From Primula veris (Eukaryota; Streptophyta; Magnoliopsida; Ericales; Primulaceae): a stretch of 64,000 nucleotides of DNA. Shown piece after piece: positions 48,716 through 61,023 of this stretch; within the stretch, counting starts at the first letter, position 1, and each line of letters starts with the position of its first letter. The stretch covers positions 33,549,631-33,613,630 of the forward strand of contig OY821749.1 of the NCBI GenBank assembly GCA_963682055.1, in the 5' to 3' direction. The notes under the pieces are model-generated. The model had not been told where the DNA came from. It did no database searches and saw only the letters and a list, made by a program, of their open reading frames with translations. A program made the translations under genes and the position numbers.

Positions 48716-51700
48716 ATGGAGATGGAGGAGGAGGAGGAGATGATGACGTGGCAGTCACCGGAGAAGGGGTCGATGGTGACGGCGGTGATCGGACGTGCTA
48801 TGGCGGTGCTACTTTCCGCTCGTCCGAAGAAGCTCCACGAAGCTATCTCTCGTCTCGACTCGCTTCCCGTAACCTCCTCGCCCGGTGCGCCTATTCCCTC
48901 TCTCTCTCTCTATATATATATATATGTATGTATGTATATTTTATGTTTGTATTGCTATGTCTTAGTTGAATTAGTTTTTGAGTTATCTGAGATTTTTTTG
49001 GCGGGAAGTGATCGATTGCATATCTTAGGGCTTGTTTGGTTGTTTAATATAAGCTTATTTTGGGAAGGCAGAAAAACTAAACGCTGGTAATTTCTCGATT
49101 GTTTGCGATGGAAAAAAAAAAAAAATATAGCTGGGCAATCGATTGTAATATTAAATGTTTTAAGCAAAAAAAAAAAACAGAGTTTAAATTATGTTAGTAT
49201 ATATTGATATATCTTACTGCAGTTGAATTAGTTTTTGAATTCTCCGAGATTTTTTGGCGGGAGAATGATTGATTGCATCTCCTAGTTAGGGTTTGTTTGG
49301 TTGTATGATTTTAAGCAGATTAGATTGCTTATTTTTGGGTAATTTCTCTATTGTTTGTGATGGAAAAGAAAAACGGCAAAAAAAGAAGAAGCTGCGCAAC
49401 CAAATGTAGTATATAAAAAAAATCAGCAATATAAAAATCAGAGCTTAAATTCGATTAGTTGACAACTCTTAGCTAGTTAATAAAATACTTAATACAAAAG
49501 AGGCGGATTGGTTCGGTATTTGATTTCGAAAGCAAAAGTCGTTTTCATTTAGTGTCGAGTATTTGGTAAACCAATTTATAAGTCCACTACAGAATATCCC
49601 CAAAGAGACGTCACGATTACTCTACTTTTAGGTGTGCTTTCCAAATTTGCCCATTACTTTTTTACACATGTTTTGGTAAAGTTAATGCGAGAAGTACTAA
49701 CATTCAAACTTACCCGACAATTGTTTCTGTTTATGGAAAGTGGACTTATAATTTGGAACCGAAGGGAATAAAACGAGAAGGGAATGAATGGTTTTTAGGG
49801 GAAGGAACGTGGGGTTTCTTTTTCTTCTTATGATACTCAATTTGGTTACGGTTGTGAGCATATGAGACGCTTGTAATATGGCTCTTTACTTTTTGAAAAT
49901 ACGTTCTTATGCCAAATCGGTCTTTTTCTCTTGAGAGAGAGTATTAGTTTAGTGGTTGTTTCCGAGGCTTTGGTTTATTTTTAAGTGAGACATAATCTTA
50001 CATACTCCTAAGTCCTAACTCAAAAGGTTTCTTTTGTATTTGTGTAGTTGTCTTGTGTGTATGTGTTATTAAACTAGTATACGTTCTAATATAGGCTGGA
50101 CTTTTTACAGTTTCGTTGGAAGAATCATTGCGGGTTCTTCATGCTTACGTTAGAGATGCTGCTCAGAGGGAGGAGCCAATGGTCGAGATTATTGTAATCA
50201 TGACCCAACATGTATGTGCATTTTAATACTGACTAATAAATTAATTAGCACAAAGAAAGCCACCTTTTGGTTGTGTATGCCATTAGAATGAGCCCAACTG
50301 TACATTTTACGCATTTTTTTATATATAAATATAACTTTTGAATCATTGTTTATTTGGTGATTTCTCAGTCGCTGGGACACAAGGACATAAAGCATGAAAA
50401 CCAGGCAATAATACTGATAAATTGGATATTTCAAGATGAATTCCTTTTTGAAGCGCTCGCTAAGAGTCTTGTTGGTATCATAAGGAGAAAAGAGGACAAT
50501 TTTATCTCCTTAGGATGGTGCAAACTCGTACGTGGTCTTCTAGAGTATGAAACAACCTTGAAACAGTTTGCACATAATGGTAAAATTACTTGATTTTTGT
50601 TCAAGTTAAGTCCATTTGTTCCACCTACCTAGTTACTTCATCATACATGTGACTATTAACTGCTCCCACACGTAGGATTGATGGATAGGCCTTGTTTGGT
50701 TGTAAGTTTTAAGCTCAGGTTTTTGCCACATCTGGTTGATAAACTTAGTTGCCGAACTTTTTTTAAGCTGGGCAAACTCTAAATTTTACTCAACCTCATG
50801 TCTTCAGCTTAGTTGCTTAAAAGCTGCAACCAAACAAGCCCACAGCATGTTTGTGGCTTTTCTTGAAAGTAAAAACATTTTTCTCTCTTCAACGCTTATA
50901 TGAATAGTTTGATATCACGGTCTTCTTTTTTTTAATCAGGAAAAATGATTGGTTTTTAAATTGCTTTTCTTACATTTCAGTTGGTTCTCTTCTCGCGTAA
51001 TGAATATTTTAGCCACTTGCTTATTTGCTTTTCACTCTTGCAGGAATTAAAGAACGATATTGTTCTTTACTGAAAATTCTATTGTCTGGCCTCACACAAC
51101 TCATATCTATTGTATGTCGTGGAAGGTATACATTTTTTCACATGTATGAATATTTAATAGCAAAATTTAAGTAAATCACTGCCATTTTATAATTATCACA
51201 TTGTATCGTGATAGGTCCTTCATGCAGAGACTTTTTATTTTGATAATCTCATGTAACAAAACCTAATACATTCGCTATATCAATGGCCTAAAAAATGAAA
51301 GCATAGTGTGTATAGAGGAACTGAGGAAATACTCATTTCAGAATGGGAATTTCTTGTAATTGAGGATGAAAGAGAAAGTTGGTAATCTGTACCTTCTTAA
51401 TAAGCTCATGAATCTATAACCTGATAAATGAGCTATATAAAGGTCACTGCCATTCTATAATCAACTCACACGGAACATTACAGGTCTTCCATGCCGAGAC
51501 TGATGTATTTCATTGAGTTGATGAAAAAATATCGTATAATTTAGCTATATAAATGTCCTAAAAACGGAAAGTAAAAAATATGGATGGAGGTAAATATTTA
51601 GTTCAGAATGGAGACTATTAGCTTCAGAAATTCACAGTTTTTAGGCTTTGAGGCAAATGCATGACACTTTTTACTTGTATCATGGAGATTAACATAAGCG

Positions 51701-54700
51701 AATGCTGAACTGTTGGAGTTGAGTGGGGTTCCCCACTTGCCTCGTTATAGATTTTACTGTTGCGTCTATGTTATATATATGTGTGTGTGTGGTATTTTTT
51801 CTTCTCCTCCAGTTTTCTGAATGTTTTCTGTAGCACTGTGCAGGGTGAATTTGAGTTGCCAACTCGCCTTTCCGTTGCTGCAGCAGACTGTGTTTTAGCC
51901 ATGACTTCTGCATTGACTAAGAAAGATACAGCTTCTGACAATTCAGATGATAGACACAAATTATCAACTTTATCAGGCTCTCCAAACACCATGATTCCTG
52001 CCACATCTAGAGAAAAGAAAGTGAAACCAATCATTAAACCTGTCAAAGTGTCAGACGATATGGAGATGAAGTTGCTTCTTTGGGATAATCTAGACCAACT
52101 TATTGTTCTTGTGGGAAGACTTGAAGCTGTAAGTTCCCACCTTTTTGCCAAGTATCAATTTTGTTCACCAACCTATAGCTTCTGAAGAATAGTACGCGAT
52201 ACTATAAAATTTCACAATTATGCACCAATCAAAACAGAATCGAACAATTAGTATATCAACCTATAAAAATTACCATAGTTTAATATCAATCTACACTAGA
52301 TATAACAGTTAGTTCACCAACCTATCAAAAATCTCTAATGTTTAGAGGTTTAAATTTCAACGGTTTTGGTAGATTGATTCTTAGTACACCAGCATGATCG
52401 AACAATTAGTGGACAACTAGTATTGTTGAATTGAAATGCAATTGATGGTGTCTTTGTTATTCAGTTTTGGGTAGATTGGTGCATAAATTGTGAAACTTAG
52501 CGATTTGGTCAGTGGTGTACTAATACTGAAATCTGATAGGTTGATGTATAAAATGAATACTTTCCCGGCCTTCCTTATTTTTAAAATTCTTGTTTGAACT
52601 TTGAACTGCTTATTAGAAGTTTTAGCTACAACGTATTGTTATCTTATGCTGTGCAGTGGAGTAGAAAAAGCCGTTGCTTACATGCAAAAGGATTGCACAG
52701 AGTGCTCAAGTGGTTGGAAAGCACCCAGCTATGTTACTCACATGTTCAAATAAAAACTGGTCTTGTTCTAATTTCATGCTAAATTCTAAACACTTTTGAA
52801 CCTTTGCTAGTCGATGGTTCTAAGTTCTGTATATACGAAGCTTATATAGTATGTAAATCAGTGGCAGGTTCACTAAATCTCCAGAGTGGGGCTATGCTTC
52901 TCTCTTCTTGCTGGAAACATTATGGCATTTTAATGCATTTGGAAGACTATAAAACAATTCAGCAATGCAAAGAACTTATGAATCAGTACCTGTCAGGAAT
53001 TCAGGTACTTATTTGAAGCTTGATATATTTTTGTAATGAATGTTTCACAACCGAGTATAGTTTTCTTTTCCTTTTGATATCTGCTGGATATTTACTTGTT
53101 AAGTAATGCGTGCTTTTTTTTGGATCATGGCATTATGGATCATTTTAACTTTTTGTTTGGATTACTGTGAAACACTTGATCTCTCTCTATTTTGGAAGGA
53201 TTCTTCTAAGGTTCGAAAAACAGGATATGTTACCTATTTGGAAGTTAAATGGAGTTAGCTTATTTACCCAGTTAATTCAAGCAACTGCAATTTAAAAGTA
53301 CTTATTCATAGTGGTGCCCTCGGTTAGTATCTTAGAAATCACTAAGCTAATTTGTATAAGAGGTTAAGATTTTTATCTTTAAATTAGGTCTAATATGAAA
53401 CAAGTCTTGTTCTGGTATTAGCTTTAGGAATGACCGAATGAGGCAGGAAACTGGATAAAATCTTGTCTTATTTTATATAAACTAGTTCTGGCGAAAACCT
53501 ATGAATTTGTTAAGTATCCCGAGCTGGGTATTCTACTAGAGTACAATTCATATATTTTCCTTTATTATATTTTCTATTTTCAGTTTTTTCCATTCTTGAG
53601 GGTAGAGATGAAATCTACCTATTTAACAGGTAGCAGTTGTTGCGACCTATTTGTTTATCTAATAGACCACCTCATCTGCAGTATTATGCAGAAAATCATT
53701 CTGCAGAACTGACTGAGAATAAAGATAGTGGCATAGAGACTATGAAGTTTTTCATAAACTGTTTATCTCTATTGTTGGGACATCTTGATAGAAAGCAATT
53801 CCAAAAGGCAATTTCTGAGTACGGGTCGCAGATCTCTGGTCTTATCTTATCACAGGTAGCTAGTATTGTATCCTTGTAAATGTTATTGCATATCTTCTGT
53901 ACTTGGTTATTTCTTTTTCTCAGATTCTTTTATTGTCATTCTTGTCCTCTTTCATGCTTATCCAAAAACAAAGTTTAGCAATAATCCCCATATTTTGGCT
54001 CAAATTTCCATTTGATCCCCATAATCTCAATTGAAACACAAGGCATATACTTTAGGTAGACTTTTTGTTTGTGATCATAGTTACAATTTTAACACTATTG
54101 GTTTATTTACATTCATAGTCCCGAATTTTAAAAAGATTACACAGGTTTAACACTGTTGGTCCCTATGAGAAGGATCAACGATGTAACTGACTTAAACTGT
54201 CAGGACTTAATACTTTTCAAATTCAGACTATGTGAACCACTGGTGTAAGTTGATCATATGTATGAGAAAAAATACTGTTGCAATGGAAACCACGTGGACC
54301 AAATCAAAATTTCTCTATAAGTATCGGGAAAATTGCTGGAATTTACCCTTTATCTGATATCTTGGCTCTTTTGAAGCTTCAACATGCAGATGAAGATTTG
54401 CTTGATGGATTAATATGCATATTGAAAGCAGTTACATTTAGGACCAATCATTTGTCAACTGGAACAATTCTTAATGATACTGAGGAGATGGATGCCCTAT
54501 TACCGTCACTTTTAAATCTGTTGGATGATCGGGATGGCCCAGCTAAGACAATTGTTGCACTTCTTGCAGAATACTATTCCATGTATCCCGACCACCTTTT
54601 AATTAGCTTATTTTTGTATTCACATGTGGTCATGTTCACAAATCTTGCAGATTCAGCTTTTATTTTTGAGACTAAAAGAGCTATTTGATACTGTTTTGTA

Positions 54701-57700
54701 TACCAAAGTAAAACGTTTTTTTATATTATGTATGCTAACCTACAATATCTTGTACTTAGTACACTAAACTCACGATTAATACTCAAATCAGTAAACTTCG
54801 ATTATCATTAGCATATATAGGTTAGTGTACAAAGCAATTAACCACTATTCTGTATACAAAAGTATTAATTAACAAAAAGTCAGTGTATGAAAGTGATTAT
54901 AAAAATGTGAGGCTATCTTTTAATTTAGACGGAATTACCGTGTGGTTATTAAATGTCAAATAGGATAGGTCAGTGTACATAATAGCCTTAGTGTACAGAA
55001 CACCCAAAAAAAAAACTTTACTTCAGTTTTTTTTCTACGAAATTCCCAAACTTGTGAAAACAGCTGAATTTTTTTATTTTATTTTTCTCAAAGGTGTTTT
55101 GGAATATATTCTCAAACTCGTGCCATGCAAATATTTTCTTTTTCAGTTAACACCTGTAAGCTTTAAGTACTAATATTACTGATACTTATTGATTCACCAG
55201 AAGCACAAATAACCAGTTCCTTGAGGAAATTCTACAGCGTCTCTCTCGTGGAAATGCTATACAGAGAAAGAATGCTACTGATGTAATTTCCGAAATATTT
55301 CGTTTATCACCAAACCATGTAAGTGTGCTTGCTTTCGTTAAATATATTTCATATAATACATTATTTGTTTAATACCTCCTTTCCTTCTTGCAGATATATG
55401 GCATGCAAGAAATAGCAAATCAGTTGTTGGAGCGCCTTGGAGATGAGAAATTGGAAATTCGAGTTCAGACTTCAAACTTGATTCCATTAATGGGTTCGTT
55501 AAAATTTAAAACATTCAAGCCGTTGCTGCATTTTCCTTGCTTTAACAATTGCTTGCAAGTTTAATGCTTGACATTTATAGTTAATTAATATATATTCTTC
55601 AGAACCAAAGCTGGTCGTTCCAGCACTAGTAGATCTTCTTTATTCGCATGATGACCTTCTGCCGTCATCTGTTGGAAATGCAATCGTTTCTGTGCTAAAA
55701 CATTATAGCCAAAATTTTGAGGTTCTAGGCATGTTTCTCAACCACCTCAGGTATTTCGCTAATTCAACATTTCGTTTAATTTTTTTTGACGCTGGCAAGA
55801 TATTTTTGACGCTAATACCTTGTTTCTGGAAAAAAGGTTAATTTAAAACTCCTTTTCTTTTGAACTTCTCTAGTTCAACATGCAACAAAATTTTGGCCGT
55901 GTAACTTAATTTGTATATTTTGCAGTAATCTCAATCAAAACGATGATCTTACTAAAACATCAGGTAACAGAACTTAACTAGTAAAGGCGTTTCGGCCTAG
56001 TCTGATGTTTGAGTTAGTCATTACAAAACGAAATTAATTTTTGTCAGGAAAAGATTTACGCGTTTGCATTTTCCTGTAAATAACTAAATGTTTTAACCAG
56101 TTGTTGCTTACATTCTCGTTGTCTTTTGCTTCGTCGCGAGTTTCCTTTTTGACCAACATATGGTTCATCTTCTGCCTGTCATTTACTCGATTTTTTCTTT
56201 AAACTTCGAAAGTTGAGGATAATTTCATATTTTTACGTCATAGGCTGCAATACATATATTTGAATTATTTGGACCTTGCATACAAATATTCTAAAAATAA
56301 GTACTTTGTTTTTGCGAAATTAGAACCTAAATTTTACACTTTACTGCAAAAATTGTAGGTCAGCCGAAGTTGGATATAGATAAAGCTCTGAGACTAATCT
56401 CTGAGTGGTCGGAATGTGTAAGCATAACTTCTTTTTTCCGTTACATGAGATTTTATGTTGTCGTATTTATTTACAACATCAGTCGACAGGTGGAAAATAG
56501 GATGGATAAAATTTCTTATATTCTGGAATGTTTTAGGTCACCGATTGGAGCGTATTGGTTGAACCACTCATTGACAAGATGTTTGCGGAACCATCAAATG
56601 CAACTATTGTCAGGTTCTTAAGTTGTGTCAGTGAACACTTGGCAGATAATGCAAATTTAGTGTTCCAGAGAATTCTTCTGCATACAAGACAGCAAATCAA
56701 GTAAGAATTTGTTATTTCTATTTTTTTTTCACTTGCATCGCCTCATTTTCGTTTTATCATTGTCTGAATATTACAAGTACATCGTGTACAGATGTAGCAG
56801 CCAGAACTGTGAAATTATTGATGGAACGAAACTGGAGAACTCTCTGTTTAACCACCTTTGTCCATTACTTATTATACGACTCCTGCCATTGAGCGTTTTT
56901 AATGATCTCAATTCGACGCTTATGTATGGTGAAGGTCATAGCCAAGGTATATTTATCTATAACCTTGAACCATTTCAGCTTTGTTCAAAACAAATTATCG
57001 TGCACTGTTGAAAATGGTTTTTCTTCCCTTTCATTTACTGCAGATTCAGAGCATGTTGATAGTATTAGCACAGACTGTGTTGCTGGGATTCTGATAGATA
57101 GGTTTGTTCACAACCATAGTTGACACTCGAGACAAAAAAATTAGTTGCTGATCTCTTATTCTATCTGTTCAGGGCTTTTAATCCCTCTGAATTCGAAGAT
57201 GTTAGAAAACTTGCAGCTGAGCTTTGTGGGCGTATTCATCCTCAGGTAGTTGTGAATGCTAACATATGTTATGGTTGCATTTTTTTGTCTTTATTTCCAT
57301 GAGAAGAAATAATGGATATATCATTCTGCAGGTTCTGTTTCCATTTACTGCCTCGAAATTGGGAAAGGCCACACATGAACCTGATATAACGAATATTAAA
57401 GCCTGTTTATTTTCGATTTGCACATCTCTTGTGGTAATGATTTTTGTCAACATATAATGATAGGGTTTTTATCTGTTTTTTTTAATCATCATCGAGCCAC
57501 TAATTTGTGCACATTAACCTGATTTACAGCTCAGAGGCAAGGATTCAGTTCTTCGTCCAGATTTACCCCAAATCATAAAAGCAATTGAAACTATCCTCAC
57601 CTGGCCTTCACTTGTTGGAGATGAAGGTGATCAATTTTATTTTATTTTGTGATATTTATTCCTTTTAGCTTGTAATAAAGTTTGATTACTAATGTAATCT

Positions 57701-58670
57701 TATCATCGTCAGTAGCCAAAGCCCAACATGGCTGCATCGATTGTCTGGCACTAATGATATGTACTGAGATGCAAACTCCAGAATCATTCAGGGACTTGAC
57801 CTCAAAGAAAACAAGCCTTGGTTTGTATTTTCGTACTATTGTTTATTGTATTCAGCTATCAGAAAGTGCTCTTATACTTGGCGTATTGTTGTCTAATTTT
57901 GATGATAAATTGCAGGGAATGCAAAAACCAGAAATTCAGTACTTGGTTATGTAATCGATCGATTAACAAGTGAAAAGAGCAAAGACAACAAAAATGATGG
58001 AACAAATTCTCTCTCATTTCGCTTATGCATGGCTAATGTCCTCATCAGTGCTTCTCAAAAAATAACTGACCCTGGCAAAGATTTATTTGCAAAGAATATT
58101 CTCCCTCGTCTTTTTCAGTCAATGCAGGTATGCAGTTACGTTTTCTTTCCTTGTCTTACTAGCTAGCCTAGTTGCACTTCTTGGTTTTTTGGGTGATTCT
58201 AACATGTAGTTTCGTTGTGGTGCACATGTTTGAATATATTTTTAGGTAATAACCGAACCAGATATTAGAGCTGCGTGTGTACAAGTTTTCTTCTCGGCTG
58301 TATATCATTTGAGGTCTGAGATGCTTCCATATGCGCCTGATCTTCTAAACGTTGCTCTACAATCTCTTAGAGAAGCATCAGAGAAGGTAAGAATATCCAC
58401 CATGAAATATTTATGTTTGTTCAACTGTGTTGGTGTATACACACGTGTAAAATGGTTGCTGTGAATTTATTTTTCATTGTTGAGCAGGAGAAACTGGCGG
58501 GTGCCAAGTTAATGGTGTCGTTGATGGCCAGTGAAGAGATGTTTATACAGAGTATTGCAGGAGGGTTTCTTGAGGCTAGAGCGGTGCTTTCAGAGATTGC
58601 CTCTTCTGACCCTTCACCAGAAGTAAGGCAAGTGTGCAAAAATCTCCTACAATGCTTCACTTCACTCTAA
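48716..58670 (+). CDS. ARM/HEAT-like repeat protein of unknown function
   Basis: There are 24 exons: 48716-48884, 50111-50211, 50369-50579, 51044-51125, 51834-52128, 52657-52759, 52868-53004, 53682-53855, 54377-54582, 55201-55318, 55394-55493, 55603-55750, 55926-55963, 56359-56417, 56537-56700, 56792-56946, 57044-57101, 57173-57245, 57332-57433, 57530-57626, 57713-57820, 57916-58127, 58246-58386, 58488-58670. The total is 1078 codons, in frame. The acidic N-terminus (MEMEEEEEMM) precedes helical, Leu-rich repeats throughout, for example LLPSLLNLLDDRDGPAKTIV and LVVPALVDLLYSHDDLLPSS, as in armadillo/HEAT solenoids. No catalytic motif, signal peptide or membrane segment is seen. An Arabidopsis relative (probably At3g57570) is described only as an ARM-repeat superfamily protein. 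The starts of exons 5 and 9 were chosen by frame; nearby alternative AGs exist. Confidence 0.85.
50696..50842. mobile_element. hAT-like MITE in intron 3 of the ARM-repeat gene (~147 bp)
   Basis: TAGGCCTTGTTTGGTTGTAA plus GTTTTAAGC at the left pairs with GCTTAAAAGCTGCAACC and AAACAAGCCCA at the right. The interior also has partial self-complement around TTAAGCTGGG. The terminal CTTGTTTGGTTG motif recurs in the CCCH gene introns, at about 49281 and at about 62685. The TSD was not identified. Confidence 0.6.
53990..54060. repeat. Dispersed intronic repeat (GGGGATCAAAT type)
   Basis: CATTTGATCCCCATAATCTC here is an inverted match to GAAATTATGGGGATCAAATT at about 30315 in the last intron of the 3-beta-HSD gene. 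Both lie in blocks containing words such as GTGTTACATTGG or TAACACTATTGG. It is a decayed shared repeat of unknown class. Confidence 0.45.
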
Positions 58671-61023
58671 TTCATGTGTTATAACATGTATAATACAGGT
58701 TCATAGGTGGTAATCCAAACTAATCTTGTACCTACTTCTGTTACCTGTAGTATTGATCTTAGTACAAAGCTGGTTTCATATCAAACGGCTTATTAAACTC
58801 AAATTTGTTTTGTACCTTTACTGCTATCATAACTTGAGGTTCCCTCGGTTATATGGTATCTTGTTGAAAAGTAAAAGAGCATTTTTCGCAACATAGCTTT
58901 TAGGTCGAATGAAATAGCATTACAAAAAAAGGTGGCTAGGTTGATCAACCTTTACAACCTTGTTAATAGTTTTTGCAACGTAACCAAAATCATTTTCATC
59001 ATCAAGATTTTAATTAAATAAAAGGTACGCTTGAGCCTCCTTTTACAAGTTTTTCCACATACGAGCGGCGATATGCATTCCACAAGTGTACTTTTTCAGG
59101 GACATTAGAATAACTTTAATACAAGACTCAAGTCAGCTCCCGTCGCTGATCATCAAAGGTTTCTAAAACTTTTCGTAGGATATAATGCGCAGATCAATCT
59201 ATCATCATTGCTTTAAATCGGTAATGATAATGTACGTGGAAGCAAGATGTAGGAAGAGAACACGGTTACAAGATAATCGCAATACCATGTATCAGATTCT
59301 TAGTGACAACCCTATAACATTTTCAACTGATACAAAATCCTGTTTATGATTAAAAGAAAAATACAAATGATATAACGCAAAGACCTTACTATATAACATA
59401 TGCCATGATGGCATAAAATCGACAATATTTGCTGCTACTACATCTGTACGACTGTATGCATATAATAAATCAAAGGAGAATGAAAAGACACCAAAATGAC
59501 ATTCGTAACCGAGGACCTGACCCATACTTGAAAATGAAGTTTATTTATTTATGTTTAGTACATATCCAGATTTTGAGTGTTAAAATAATTGAATTCTTTT
59601 GGCGGGCCAACAAAAATGGGTCTACTGTGGGTGTCCGGGGCGGTCTCGGAAAAATAAAACTAAGCTTCGTTGCATTGTCACCTCATAATTTTGGAACTAC
59701 TTTGAGATATTTCAATGGGACCTATAAGCGTAGTGAGAATTTGTGAAAACTATAGGACCGTTACTGTCGTAATAGTTGTATTTCCTTGGGTTACCTGCCA
59801 GCCGACCTGCTCGGGTGATGAATCGGAGATATTTTTTATTTATAAAAAACACTATACAAAAGGGGGATTTTCTTATTATCCAATAAAAGGTGTAATGTTG
59901 AAAACATTCTGTCCGGATTAACGTGTTGTGAACCTTTGAACCGTGTCAGTACTTACATTTAACGATTTGTATATATGTAACCAGACGCATGTTCTTCGAA
60001 ATTTCATGCATTCGCAATCATACACTCCCCCTTATTTTGTAGGCAACACCTTTCTATAATATTAATAACTTTAACGTGCAAGAAAAAAAAATAAAAAAAA
60101 ATTAGAACAATTTAGTTAAATCTGTTACTAAAATGGATAAACAATACGGAAACATAAATAAAATAAGTACTTATTGTTGTGAATCAACTATTAGCTATTA
60201 ATACGGAGAGACAAGCAGAGCGAAAACGAGTCAAATATAAGTCTCGTTTACCATTAAATGTTATATTGACTTTGTACGTAACATTAACGTTATAACTCAC
60301 TACTTAATAGCATGTTGGGATGTTATTAAATGATACGATAGTTTATTAAAGATCACCTAGATAAATAATGTGTTTTTATAATTCATTTTTCCCCTTTTTT
60401 CATACTTCACTTAAATACAAATTATAATTTGGTAAAATAAAAAACTAACTATACAATCTAATAAAAACTCAAATAAAATAATATAACCCCAGTTGGCGTC
60501 TATCATAAATTTACATATTAATTAAAATAAAATTTACTTATAATTTTAATTTTTAATTTTTTTATTATTTAAAATATAAATTACAATATGGTAAACAACC
60601 ATAAACTTAAATGATTAATTAAAACAATTTTTTATTTCCTAATAGTTTTATTAATATCATATCATTCCATATATATATCCTAACTCAAAAAAAATAAGCC
60701 TGTCAAATTTTGGTCATTTTTTAAAAAAATTCTCAATTTTTTTATATTAATTACTGATTTACATTTATTCAATTCAAAATATAAAAACACATAAAAATCA
60801 TGATATTTTCAAAACAATTATAATCGTATACCAAACAAAATCGTTTTTACGTGCATTTTGTATAACAAAAAGTCAAAAACATTACAGTATTAATTAATTA
60901 AATACATTATAATAATAGTAAGTAATAATAATAATATTAGTAGTAGTTATATAAATATATATATATATATATATTATTTAGAGGAAATCTCTTTGTGTAT
61001 CTCTCTATTGAATCTCGCTGGCA
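58671..61023. other. Intergenic spacer, ARM-repeat gene to LPAT2
   Basis: No gene is supported in 2.35 kb. The first ~200 bp are likely 3' UTR. A dispersed AT-rich repeat at about 60465-60620 resembles 23320-23470. Long TA runs (60953-60977) lie about 46-70 bp before the LPAT2 start codon and could include its TATA box. Confidence 0.6.

Noticed and set aside
51771..52151. 126-codon minus-strand open frame
   Set aside because: It is antisense to exon 5 of the ARM-repeat gene and has no family resemblance.
59429..59921. Open frames of 105 and 68 codons in the spacer before LPAT2
   Set aside because: No recognisable domain, low-complexity composition and no splice partners.
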